Of a stretch of DNA of 64,000 nucleotides, positions 9,127-16,746 are shown in pieces. Where the stretch lies: NCBI GenBank assembly GCA_946550725.1, contig CAMNQX010000002.1, forward strand, positions 124,001 through 188,000, in the 5' to 3' direction. How positions within the stretch are numbered: position 1 is the first letter of the stretch; each line of letters opens with the position of its first letter. Under the pieces are notes generated by a model, which was not told where the DNA came from, did not search any database, and saw nothing but the letters and a program-made list of their open reading frames with translations. The stretch is from an uncultured Clostridia bacterium (GTDB lineage: Bacteria; Bacillota; Clostridia; Oscillospirales; Oscillospiraceae). The position numbers and the translations under genes were made by a program.

Positions 9127-10940
9127 CCATTACATCCATGACCGCCACTTTTGGCGGCTTAGAAAACGCCACCCTCACCCTGCAGCCCGGTCTCAACGTG
9201 CTGGAATTGCCCAACGAGGGGGGCAAATCCACCTGGTGCGCCTTCATCCGGGCCATGTTCTACGGCGTGGAGACCCGCAAGGGCCGGGAAACCTCGGAAA
9301 AGAACCGCTTCACCCCCTGGTCGGGCAAGCGGATGGAAGGCTCCATGGACCTGCTCTGGCAGGGCAGGTCCATCACCCTGCGACGCTTCCAGAAGGGCGC
9401 GACGCCCTTCGGCGGCTTCCAGGCGGTGTATACCGGGACGGAAGAGCCGGTCCCCGGCCTCACCGCAGATAACGTGGGCCGCACCATTCTGGGCTTCGGC
9501 CGGGAGGTCTTTGAGCGCACCTGCTTCATCGGCCAGGGCGGCATGGCCTTCGGCCCCTCCGCCGAGCTGGAACAGCGGCTGGCCGCTCTGGCCGCCTCCG
9601 GGGAAGAGGACGTGTCCTACTCCGCCACCGAAGCCACCCTGCGCTCCTGGCGCAACGCCCTGCGGTCCAACCGCGCCAACGGCTCCATCCCCCAGGCCCA
9701 GGCCAAGCGGGAGGAGCTGGAGCGCACCCGCCGCCAGGTGGAGGAGCTGAACCGGACGGTGGCCGACTGCGACCGCGCGCTGGAGCATCTGGCCGCCCAG
9801 CAGGCGGACGCGGAGGCCGACTTGGCCCGCCACACCGCCGCCCAAAGGGAAGCCTACCGCCAGCGCTACGAAAAGGCCAAGGCCAACCTGGACGCGGCCC
9901 AGGCCGAGTGGAACGCCCTCCAGGCTCCCCCGCTCACCGCGCCCCTTCCCTACGGCGGGGACGACGGGGAGCTGAACACCTTCATCACCAAACGCTGGAC
10001 CGCCCGGGTCGCCCTTCCCCTGCTGGTCATGGGGGCGGTCCTGGCCGTCTTGGGCGTTTTAAACGCCGTTCCTCCGCTTCTCGCCCTCCCTTTGGCCGCC
10101 GTTTTTCTGCTGGCCGGGGCGGGGATCTGGGTCTTCCGCCGCCGGGAGCTGGCGCGCCAGCGCGCTGACCGGGAAACCCTCCGCCTGCGCCGGGAGGAGC
10201 AGGAACGTCAGCGGCAGGAGACTCTCCGCCAGACCGCCAAGGCCCGGTTGGAGGCGGCGGAGCTGGCCTGGGAGGCCGCCTCTCAGGAGGGCGCGCCGCC
10301 GCCCCCCGTCCCCTTTGAGCCCCCCGCCCGCCCGTTGGAGGCGGACCGCGCCCTTCTGACCCAGACGGAACGTGAGCTGGACGCACGGCGGCAGCAGCGC
10401 TCCCGTGCCCTGGGCACCATCCAGGCGCTGGGGGACATGACCGCGCTGGAGGAGCAGACCGCCGCCCTGCGCCGTCAGATCGGCGACGAGGAGGAGCGGT
10501 ACGCCGCCCTCACCGCGGCCATGGACGCTCTGGCCGCCGCCAACGCCCAGCTCCAACAGCGGTTTGCCCCTGCCGTCAGCGCCCTGGCGGGGGAGATCCT
10601 CTCCAAGCTTACCGCCGGCCGCTACGACTCCCTCACTTTTACCCGCTCCTTTGAGGCGCTGGCCGGTATGGAGGGCGGGACGGGAAAAAGCGCCGTCCTT
10701 CTCTCCCAGGGCACTGCCGACCAGTCCTACCTGGCCCTGCGGTTGGCCATCTGCCTGCTGGCCCTCCCGGACACCGACAGCGCCCCCATCCTTCTGGACG
10801 ACGCTCTGGTCACCTTCGACGATCAGCGTCTCTCCCTCGCCCTGGGGGTGCTTCACGACTTCGCCCAAAGCCGCCAGGTGCTGCTGCTGACCTGCCAGAG
10901 CCGGGAAAAGGCGGCCCTTGACCGGGGTGGGTTGCATTAA
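9123..10940 (+). CDS. SbcC/YhaN-like AAA ATPase, partner of the upstream nuclease
   Basis: A 605-residue ATPase starting with GTG at 9123, overlapping the nuclease stop (GTGA). The N-terminal half carries the Rad50-like nucleotide-binding lobe with a Walker A-like PNEGGKST (about residues 35-42). Coiled-coil stretches flank a hydrophobic pair (about 300-345, VALPLLVMGAVLAVLGVL and the following segment) that looks like a membrane hairpin, a known oddity of YhaN proteins. The C-terminal lobe has the signature LSQGTADQSYLALRLA and Walker B ILLDDALVTFDD. It is clearly shorter than SbcC (about 1000 residues) because the coiled coil is short. It probably forms a complex with the SbcD-like protein, perhaps at the membrane. 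Confidence 0.88.
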   Translation: MTITSMTATFGGLENATLTLQPGLNVLELPNEGGKSTWCAFIRAMFYGVETRKGRETSEKNRFTPWSGKRMEGSMDLLWQGRSITLRRFQKGATPFGGFQAVYTGTEEPVPGLTADNVGRTILGFGREVFERTCFIGQGGMAFGPSAELEQRLAALAASGEEDVSYSATEATLRSWRNALRSNRANGSIPQAQAKREELERTRRQVEELNRTVADCDRALEHLAAQQADAEADLARHTAAQREAYRQRYEKAKANLDAAQAEWNALQAPPLTAPLPYGGDDGELNTFITKRWTARVALPLLVMGAVLAVLGVLNAVPPLLALPLAAVFLLAGAGIWVFRRRELARQRADRETLRLRREEQERQRQETLRQTAKARLEAAELAWEAASQEGAPPPPVPFEPPARPLEADRALLTQTERELDARRQQRSRALGTIQALGDMTALEEQTAALRRQIGDEEERYAALTAAMDALAAANAQLQQRFAPAVSALAGEILSKLTAGRYDSLTFTRSFEALAGMEGGTGKSAVLLSQGTADQSYLALRLAICLLALPDTDSAPILLDDALVTFDDQRLSLALGVLHDFAQSRQVLLLTCQSREKAALDRGGLH

Positions 10941-10961
10941 GCGGCTGCTATGTGTTATAAT
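10932..10961 (+). promoter_or_regulatory. Promoter for lepB
   Basis: TTGCAT (10932-10937), an 18-base spacer and a perfect TATAAT (10956-10961), about 40 bases before the lepB start. The -35 overlaps the last codons of the ATPase gene. Confidence 0.75.
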
Positions 10962-11002
10962 TACATGTTAAGGCAACAACTTCTCCCAAGGGAGGGAAAC
11001 CG

Positions 11003-11620
11003 ATGAAAACGGATCAAACCAAACCGGTGGAAGAGGAGGAGGTCCTCGACCCCTTCTACACCCCCGACACCCGCGCCCAATCCTTCCGCCTGGGCGTTTA
11101 CAGCTGGCTCCAGCCCCTGGTCCTCGCCCTGGCGGTGCTCATTCTGATGTCTGTCTTTGTGGGCCGCATCATCGGGGTGGACGGCAGCTCCATGCTGCCC
11201 ACCCTTCATGACCATGACATGCTGGTGCTCCAGAGCCTGGGCTACAAGCCCGCCCAGGGGGACATCGTGGTGCTCACCCAGCGCTCCTTCAGCGACAAGC
11301 CCATCGTCAAGCGGGTCATCGCCACCGGCGGCCAGACCGTGGACGTGGATTACGCCGCCAACACCGTCACCGTCACCGACAAAGACGGTTCCCGACAGGT
11401 GCTGGACGAGCCGTATTTGGGTGAGCCTATGCGCCAGCCCCCCTCTCTGTCCAACACCCACATCGAGGTGCCGGATGGCTCCATCTGCGTCTTCGGCGAC
11501 AACCGCAACAACTCCACCGACTCCCGCTTTCCCAGCGTGGGTACCGTGGACGAGCGGTGCGTCATTGGCCGGGCGGTGCTCATCCTCCTGCCCTTCCAGC
11601 GGTTTGGGGTGATCCACTGA
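11003..11620 (+). CDS. lepB: Signal peptidase I
   Basis: A 205-residue membrane-bound serine protease that cleaves signal peptides from exported proteins. After an acidic cytoplasmic N-terminus (1-30) there is one transmembrane segment (about 35-57), then the catalytic Ser63 in GSSMLPT, the general-base Lys103 in VKRVIATGG, and the conserved GDNRNNSTDSR box. The length and single membrane anchor are typical for Gram-positive type I peptidases (SipS-like). It would process the many signal-peptide-bearing SLH proteins of this region. The RBS is GGGAGGG. Its stop overlaps the next start by one base. Confidence 0.95.
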   Translation: MKTDQTKPVEEEEVLDPFYTPDTRAQSFRLGVYSWLQPLVLALAVLILMSVFVGRIIGVDGSSMLPTLHDHDMLVLQSLGYKPAQGDIVVLTQRSFSDKPIVKRVIATGGQTVDVDYAANTVTVTDKDGSRQVLDEPYLGEPMRQPPSLSNTHIEVPDGSICVFGDNRNNSTDSRFPSVGTVDERCVIGRAVLILLPFQRFGVIH

Positions 11621-11871
11621 TGCGACTGGATAAGTGGTTGAAGGTCTCCCGCCTCATCAAGCGGCGCACGGTGGCCAACGAGGCCTGTGACAACGACCGG
11701 GTGTGGGTGGCTGGACGGCCCCAGCGGGCGTCCTACGACGTAAAGGTGGGAGATATCGTAGAGCTGCGCCTCGGCCCACGGGTCACCCGCATCGAGGTCC
11801 TGGCGGTGGAGGAGCACGCCCAGAAGGGCGACGCCGCCGGACTGTACCGGGAGCTGCCCCCGGAAGCATAA
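11620..11871 (+). CDS. S4-domain RNA-binding protein, RqcP/YabO-like
   Basis: An 83-residue protein that is almost entirely an S4 RNA-binding fold (MRLDKWLKVSRLIKRRTVAN at the start, then KVGDIVELRLGPR). The length and the start MRLDKWL fit RqcP (YabO) / Hsp15, which in Bacillus works with RqcH on stalled 50S subunits in ribosome quality control. I chose ATG 11620, which overlaps the lepB stop (TGATG). An in-frame start at 11557 would add 21 residues inside lepB that do not resemble the family. Co-transcribed with lepB. Confidence 0.88.
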   Translation: MRLDKWLKVSRLIKRRTVANEACDNDRVWVAGRPQRASYDVKVGDIVELRLGPRVTRIEVLAVEEHAQKGDAAGLYRELPPEA

Positions 11872-11880
11872 CATAAAAAG

Positions 11881-11920
11881 CCCCCATTCTTCGTATGCTC
11901 AAAGAAGAATGGGGGTTTTA
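11881..11920 (+). terminator. Terminator of lepB-rqcP; overlaps the leader of the next gene
   Basis: A 12-bp stem (CCCCCATTCTTC at 11881-11892 / GAAGAATGGGGG at 11904-11915) is followed by TTTTATC. The right arm also supplies the only G-rich run before the next start codon at 11923, so the structure would hide that ribosome-binding site as well. Confidence 0.85.
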
Positions 11921-11922
11921 TC

Positions 11923-12303
11923 ATGTCTCGCGAGAAAAAAGTGACCGTCCTGGTCTTTGCCCTGGCCACCCTGGCGGGTTCCGCGCTCCATTTCCTCTAC
12001 ACCGCGTTTCCAAGCCCACTCACCGCTGTTCTGGCCCCGGTGGACGAGAGCATTTGGGAGCACGGCAAGCTGATCCTCTGGCCGGGGGTGCTGTCCGCCG
12101 CCCTCCTGACCAAGCTGTACGGAAGAGGTCCCCAACGGTTCGCGGCGGTCACCCTGGGGCTGGTGGTCCTGGTGGTCTGGGGATTTCTCTACAATGTGGT
12201 GCTGAAAGGCCCCTGGGACTGGGTCAACATCCTTTCCTATGTGGTGGAGATGGGGTTCATTTTCTGGCTGCCCTTCCGCTGCCCCACACCGCCAGCGCCG
12301 TGA
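11923..12303 (+). CDS. DUF6512-like membrane protein, probably 3'-truncated
   Basis: A 126-residue hydrophobic protein with about four membrane segments. The stretch SALHFLYTAF...APVDESIWEHGKLILWP resembles the DUF6512 family, unknown function. From memory, family members are nearer 170-190 residues with another helix; here the protein ends abruptly in FRCPTPPAP, and its last 47 bp overlap the convergent MFS gene. There is no promoter, and the only RBS-like G-run lies in the arm of the upstream terminator. I read this as a decaying gene cut by the neighbouring transporter, though a short functional protein is possible. Confidence 0.6.
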   Translation: MSREKKVTVLVFALATLAGSALHFLYTAFPSPLTAVLAPVDESIWEHGKLILWPGVLSAALLTKLYGRGPQRFAAVTLGLVVLVVWGFLYNVVLKGPWDWVNILSYVVEMGFIFWLPFRCPTPPAP

Positions 12304-13444
12304 CCGCCACGGACGCCGCGCCCAGGCCCACGCACATCCACAGCATGGCGTTCACGCCGCCAGCGTCCAGGGCGCGCCCCGCCAGCACGCTGCCCATCAC
12401 GCCGCCCAGACCGTTGGAGGCCACCATCATCAGCGTCTGGCCCTTCACCTGGTCCACCGGGTCGATGGCGTCGCTGACATAGAGCACCGAGGCGGGGGTG
12501 AACAGGCCGTAGCCCAGCATCTGGACCGGCTGGACCAGCCAGATCACCCAGTAGGCGGGAGCGAAGAGCATCAGCAGGGCCTTCCCGGTCATGAAGACCA
12601 TGCTCACCACCAAAATTTTGCCCGCCCTGCCCCGGCGGTAGAGCCGGTCGAACAGCAGGGCGGCGGGCAGTTCAGAGGCCGCCATGAGGAAGAGGGCGAT
12701 GCCCAGGTGGGTCTCGTCCCCGCCCCGGCTGCGGATGATATTGATGAGGAAGTTGCTCATGGGCAGCACCGCCGTGATGCCCAGCAGGATCCCCAGCAGC
12801 ATTACAGCAAACCGGGGGTTGTCCCGCAGCAGCCGCCAGGCGTTTTTCGGCTGCCGGGACGTCTCCCGGTTTCTCTGCCATGCGGGGTCGAACCGGGGGA
12901 AGGTGAGCACCGTCACGATCAGCGCCACCGTCAGGACACTGTGAGTCCAGAGGGTGGACTCCACTCCAAACCGCCCGGCCTGGAACCCCAGAAAGACGCA
13001 CACCAGGGCGTAGGCCAGCGAACCAAGCCCCCGCCCGAAGGAGTAGGACAGGTCCGCCCCGGTCTGAATGAACTGCACCGCCATGGCGTCCATCAGCGGG
13101 TAGGCGGAGATCTCCAGCGCGCCCAGAACAATAAAGAGCAGACTGGTGCCCACCATGCCCATGGGGAGCATCAGGGCCAGCCCCGCGAAAAAGGCCACCC
13201 CCAGGCACACCGAGACGATCACCTTCAGCGGCACGTTGGGGTGCTTGTCGGCGTAGCTGCCCAGCAGCGGCTGGGCCACCACCCCCGCCAAACACCGCAG
13301 GGCCACGATCACCCCCACCTGGGTATTGCTGAACCCCCGGGCCAGGAGCAGGGTGGCCTGATAGGCGCAGATGGCGGCGAACACCGCCCAAAAGGCCACC
13401 TGCATCAAAATGTAGTGAACATCCAACGAACGTTTGGAAGGCAT
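12257..13444 (-). CDS. MFS transporter
   Basis: A 395-residue major facilitator with about 12 membrane helices. Family signs are the loop 2-3 motif GSYADKHPNVPLK and the symmetrical second half beginning near PKNAWRLLRDNPRFAVMLLG. It resembles the MFS_1-like / nucleoside-proton symporter group, but the substrate is unknown. Two in-frame ATGs occur; the first (13450) directly touches the AAGGAGA ribosome-binding site, so the second (13444, six bases further on) is chosen. The 3' end overlaps the convergent DUF6512-like gene by 47 bp. A structured repeat lies between this gene and the upstream DUF6320 gene. Confidence 0.9.
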   Translation of the reverse strand: MPSKRSLDVHYILMQVAFWAVFAAICAYQATLLLARGFSNTQVGVIVALRCLAGVVAQPLLGSYADKHPNVPLKVIVSVCLGVAFFAGLALMLPMGMVGTSLLFIVLGALEISAYPLMDAMAVQFIQTGADLSYSFGRGLGSLAYALVCVFLGFQAGRFGVESTLWTHSVLTVALIVTVLTFPRFDPAWQRNRETSRQPKNAWRLLRDNPRFAVMLLGILLGITAVLPMSNFLINIIRSRGGDETHLGIALFLMAASELPAALLFDRLYRRGRAGKILVVSMVFMTGKALLMLFAPAYWVIWLVQPVQMLGYGLFTPASVLYVSDAIDPVDQVKGQTLMMVASNGLGGVMGSVLAGRALDAGGVNAMLWMCVGLGAASVAVTALAVWGSGRAARK

Positions 13445-13486
13445 ACCCATTCTCCTTGCTATCAATAGAACATCCGGAGGGGCGGT

Positions 13487-13503
13487 GCGTGCCAGTGGCA
13501 CGC
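13487..13503. repeat. Perfect 8-bp palindrome upstream of the MFS gene
   Basis: GCGTGCCA-G-TGGCACGC, about 43 bases before the MFS start. It could be an operator or the outer hairpin of the dispersed repeat that follows. Confidence 0.5.
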
Positions 13504-13537
13504 GTCTCACCGCATGACCGAGCCGAAAGGCGAGACC

Positions 13538-13628
13538 CCGCGGGAGCGGGGACGCGCCAGCAGGCGCGTAAATTTGAGGGCCAACGGCCCGAGAATTTGC
13601 GGAGGGCGAGCTTTGCCCGCCCGAGCAG
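13538..13628. repeat. Structured dispersed intergenic repeat, copy 1
   Basis: The first 39 bases match 20463-20501 with three differences (core GAGCGGGGACGCGCC, then GCAGGC, then CGTAAATTT). The shared right part is AATTTGCGGA.GGC ... GAGCAGC. Between these, the two copies differ in sequence but both fold: here GGGCC-aac-GGCCC and GGGC-gagcttt-GCCC. The copy ends just before the stop codon of the DUF6320 gene. No transposase and no terminator T-tract are present. Confidence 0.75.
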
Positions 13629-13629
13629 C

Positions 13630-14328
13630 TTAAAGATGGAATTGTCTGCGCGCCCACGCCCGCAGGCCGGGGACGCGGCGCACCACGATCAAAACCGCCA
13701 TGATGGCCGCGCAGGCGGCGGTCACCACCAGCGACCAAAGGGGCTGCCACCGCCCCGTCAGGAAGCGGTCCACAAACAGCTCGATACACAGGCAGGACGC
13801 GGCCACGCCGCCGATGAGCACGGTGATCGAGGTCAAAATGGAGTGGCGGGGCAGCCAGAGCGCCACGGCCAGCACGATGGCGGTCTCCGCCAGCACGATG
13901 GGCAGGGCCAGCCCCACATACCACGTCCGGCCGCTCAGGTCCACGCTGATGAGGAACAGGTAGAGCGCCACCGCCGCCCCGTCCAGCAGAACCTTGACTG
14001 CCCGGTGGAGCTTGGGCAGAAAAATGGGCAAAATGAGCCAGAACCACACCGTCAGCAGCGCGCCGATCACATAGAGGCTCCACAGCCGCCCCGGCTTCAA
14101 AAACACATTCAGCACGCCGCACACCGCCGCCACGGCGCAGAGGATCACCGTCACCAACAGTCCCAGTTCCCCCTTCCCCGGCAGCTCCACCGTGGAGGAG
14201 CGGGTGGGGTACGGAGTGGGCGAGACGGTATCCCGGGGGGTCTTTGGATCATGAACGGGGGTGGCGCAGAGGGGACAGACGGCGGCGGTGTCGTCCAGCT
14301 CCACGCCGCAGTGGACGCAATAAGACAT
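13630..14328 (-). CDS. DUF6320-like zinc-ribbon membrane protein
   Basis: A 232-residue protein. The N-terminus has a short zinc ribbon (CVHCGVELDDTAAVCPLC), then a Pro/Thr-rich linker (about 25-50) and six hydrophobic helices (about 55-220). This fits the DUF6320 family, function unknown. It starts 12 bases after the acyltransferase gene, with GGAGGG seven bases before the ATG, so the two form one operon. As I recall, DUF6320 genes often accompany alcohol-acetyltransferase-like proteins and alpha/beta hydrolases; both occur here, the hydrolase on the divergent side. Confidence 0.8.
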   Translation of the reverse strand: MSYCVHCGVELDDTAAVCPLCATPVHDPKTPRDTVSPTPYPTRSSTVELPGKGELGLLVTVILCAVAAVCGVLNVFLKPGRLWSLYVIGALLTVWFWLILPIFLPKLHRAVKVLLDGAAVALYLFLISVDLSGRTWYVGLALPIVLAETAIVLAVALWLPRHSILTSITVLIGGVAASCLCIELFVDRFLTGRWQPLWSLVVTAACAAIMAVLIVVRRVPGLRAWARRQFHL

Positions 14329-14340
14329 CGGGTTTCCCTC

Positions 14341-15633
14341 CTAACTGGGGTCGGAGCGGTTGGAGAGGACCGTCACGTGCAGTCCCTCCCGGACCAGGAA
14401 ACGGAAAAACTCCCGCTCCACGTCCCGCTCCTTCAAATTGCTGGCAAAGGAGATGGACAGCGCATCACCGCAGGACACGCTGGCGCAGTTGACCGTGTCG
14501 CCGTAGGGCTGACCCAGCACCGCCTCCACCCGCTGGATATGCCGCGCCATTGGGGCGGGGGCTTTAAAGATGCCGGGGTTGGTGTAGGTCATGGAAAAGG
14601 GCCGGATGGCAGCCAACCGGTAAGACAGCTTCATCACCGGGTCCTTGAGCACACAGGGCACAGCCTTCAGAATGGGGTTTTTCTGAAAATTCACGTTCCC
14701 GGTGATGCTCCCCTTCATCAAGGGACGGCTCAGCTCCAGCCGCAGCTGGTAGCGCACCTGCTCCATCACCTCGGGGAAGGTGTAGTCCCCCAGGCGGGGG
14801 TCGATGCAGGGCCGGGCGGTGAGGATAAAGTTGCGCACCGTCTCGGTGGGAAAAAACCGCCTGAGGTCAATGGGAATGGCCAGGGACACCGGCCGCTCCT
14901 TGCGCCCCTCCCGCCGCTGCAGCTCCATCAGCGTCCAGATGAGGGCGGCGGAGAGGTATTCCGTAATGGAGCCGCCGTTGGCCTTCGCCACCTGCTTGAC
15001 CTGGGCCACCGACAGCAGCCCCTGGGTGACGTTCAGGGTATAAAACGGCTCCGGCGTGCCCGTGGGGTGGTAGGCGGTCTGCTTCCACGTTCTGGGGGCG
15101 GCGCGCCCCCCGGCGTACCGGCGGTAGGCGTCCTCCGTCTCGCCGGACCGGGGCGGCTCGGTCACGTCCAAAATGCCGTCTCCGTCGGGGATGTCCTCCC
15201 CCAGCTCCCGAAAGTAGCAGGCCAGCAGGGTCTTGAAAAACACCATGGCCCCGCCGCCGTCGCTGAGGGCGTGGAAGCACTCGATGGACACCCGGTTCTC
15301 ATAGCGGCACACCCGCAGCAGGCGGGTGGCCTCGCCGCAGGGGTCCATAGGCTGGCAGAAGTTGCACACGTCCTCCTGGACGAAGGGGCCGGGGCGGTCG
15401 TCGGGGACGAAATAATACCAAAAAGCCCCTTTCCGCAGCCGCACATGAAAGGTGGGAAAACGGGGAATGTTTTTTTCCAGAGCGCGCTGAAGGGCGGCGG
15501 CGTCCACCGCCTTGTCCAGCACCGCGGAGATGCGGTAGACGGGGGAGTAATCGTCGCCGGAGATGGCGGCGTAGAGCACGCCGGCGTTGTCCATGGGATA
15601 CCAGGTCTCCGGCTGGGCCTTCTTCTTCGCCAA
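14341..15633 (-). CDS. Condensation/alcohol acetyltransferase-like protein
   Basis: About 430 residues of the CoA-dependent acyltransferase (condensation domain, WES/PapA-like) fold. The active-site motif is FHALSDGGGAM (HxxxDGGG) near residue 150. A substrate channel region follows (SITEYLSAALIWTLMELQ), and the C-terminal half carries the second lobe (SVSCGDALSISFASN). Such enzymes move acyl groups to alcohols or amines; the true substrate is unknown. I chose TTG 15633 (LAKKKAQPE) because a GGGGGGAG stretch lies just upstream and no ATG fits. The in-frame extension to 15738 would run through the promoter. Cytoplasmic. Confidence 0.8.
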   Translation of the reverse strand: MAKKKAQPETWYPMDNAGVLYAAISGDDYSPVYRISAVLDKAVDAAALQRALEKNIPRFPTFHVRLRKGAFWYYFVPDDRPGPFVQEDVCNFCQPMDPCGEATRLLRVCRYENRVSIECFHALSDGGGAMVFFKTLLACYFRELGEDIPDGDGILDVTEPPRSGETEDAYRRYAGGRAAPRTWKQTAYHPTGTPEPFYTLNVTQGLLSVAQVKQVAKANGGSITEYLSAALIWTLMELQRREGRKERPVSLAIPIDLRRFFPTETVRNFILTARPCIDPRLGDYTFPEVMEQVRYQLRLELSRPLMKGSITGNVNFQKNPILKAVPCVLKDPVMKLSYRLAAIRPFSMTYTNPGIFKAPAPMARHIQRVEAVLGQPYGDTVNCASVSCGDALSISFASNLKERDVEREFFRFLVREGLHVTVLSNRSDPS

Positions 15634-15702
15634 AACGCTCCCCCCTTCGGTGATATCATGCCGCCTGCCTTGCGGGCCGCCGTGCAACGCACGGCGTTTT
15701 TG

Positions 15703-15736
15703 GTATTGTAGCACAACTTGCTTTGTGTTACAATAC
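15703..15736. promoter_or_regulatory. Symmetric divergent promoter for acyltransferase and ldh units
   Basis: An inverted repeat with 14-bp arms (GTATTGTAGCACAA and its complement, one mismatch) and a 6-base centre. On the plus strand it reads TTGTAG (15706-15711), 17 bases, TACAAT (15729-15734). On the minus strand it reads TTGTAA (15733-15728), 17 bases, TACAAT (15710-15705). Each -35 therefore lies over the other promoter's -10, so two polymerases cannot bind at once. Expected starts are near 15741 (+) and 15698 (-). Confidence 0.8.
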
Positions 15737-15777
15737 ACTTATTCCTTAGTATCCCATTTCAGAAGGAGGAACACACG

Positions 15778-16731
15778 ATGGAAAAACGCATCGCACCCAG
15801 AAAGGCGGCCGTCATCGGCTGCGGCTTTGTCGGCTCGGCCACCGCCTTCGCCCTGATGCAAAGCAAGCTGTTTTCAGAGATCGTTTTGCTGGACGCCAAC
15901 CATGACAAGGCGGACGGCGAGGCCAAGGACATCGCCCACGGCATCCCCTTCGCCGGACAGATGAAAATTTACGCCGGAGATTACAGCGACGTGGGGGACG
16001 CCTCCATCATTATCGTCACCGCCGGGGCCAACCAGAAGCCCGACGAGACCCGGCTGGACCTGGTCCACAAAAACGTGGGCATCTACAAGAGCATCATCCC
16101 CCAGATCGTGGAAAGCGGCTTTGGGGGCATCCTGCTGGTCGTCTCCAACCCGGTGGACATCCTCACCTACGCCGCGGTCAAGCTCAGCGGCTTTCCCGAA
16201 AACCGGGTCATCGGCTCGGGCACGGTGTTGGACACCGCCCGGCTGAAATACGCCCTGGGGGAGCACCTGTCGGTGGACAGCCGCAGCATCCACTCCTTCA
16301 TCATCGGCGAGCACGGCGACAGCGAGATCGCCGCCTGGAGCAGCACCAACGTCTCCGGCATCCCCGTCAACGACTTCTGCGAAATGCGGGGCCATTTTGA
16401 CCACGAGGGTTCCATGAAGCGTATCGCCGACAGCGTGAAAAACAGCGCCTATGAGATCATCGCCAAGAAGCAGGCCACCTACTACGGCATCGCCATGTCC
16501 GTCAAGCGTATCTGCGAGTGCATCATGCGGGACGAGAAGTCCATTCTCCCCGTGTCCTCCATGCTCCACGGCCTCTACGGCATTGAGGATATCGCTCTGA
16601 GCATGCCCGCCGTGGTGGGCGCGGACGGCATTGAGACCCACGTCCCCATCTCCCTGGACGAGAAGGAGACCACCGCCCTGCTGGCCTCTGCCGCGACGCT
16701 GAAGGACGTGGCCAAGGGGCTGGACCTGTAA
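15778..16731 (+). CDS. ldh: L-lactate dehydrogenase
   Basis: A 317-residue NAD-dependent dehydrogenase reducing pyruvate to L-lactate. The Rossmann motif is GCGFVGSATA (about 14-23), Asp39 in LLDAN binds NAD ribose, Gln86 in GANQKPDETR is the residue that marks lactate rather than malate specificity, and the catalytic His179 lies in IIGEHGDSE. ATG 15778 follows AGGAGGAACACACG; an earlier in-frame start would lie in the promoter. It is the first gene on the plus side of the divergent promoter, with the hydrolase 15 bases downstream. Cytoplasmic, end step of fermentation. Confidence 0.95.
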   Translation: MEKRIAPRKAAVIGCGFVGSATAFALMQSKLFSEIVLLDANHDKADGEAKDIAHGIPFAGQMKIYAGDYSDVGDASIIIVTAGANQKPDETRLDLVHKNVGIYKSIIPQIVESGFGGILLVVSNPVDILTYAAVKLSGFPENRVIGSGTVLDTARLKYALGEHLSVDSRSIHSFIIGEHGDSEIAAWSSTNVSGIPVNDFCEMRGHFDHEGSMKRIADSVKNSAYEIIAKKQATYYGIAMSVKRICECIMRDEKSILPVSSMLHGLYGIEDIALSMPAVVGADGIETHVPISLDEKETTALLASAATLKDVAKGLDL

Positions 16732-16746
16732 GGCCGGGAGGAGCTT

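Noticed and set aside
12239-15711. Long plus-strand open frames (12239-13468 and 13456-15711) opposite the MFS, DUF6320 and acyltransferase genes
   Set aside because: His/Gln/Gly-rich antisense translations without RBS; the minus-strand genes have clear families and ribosome-binding sites.
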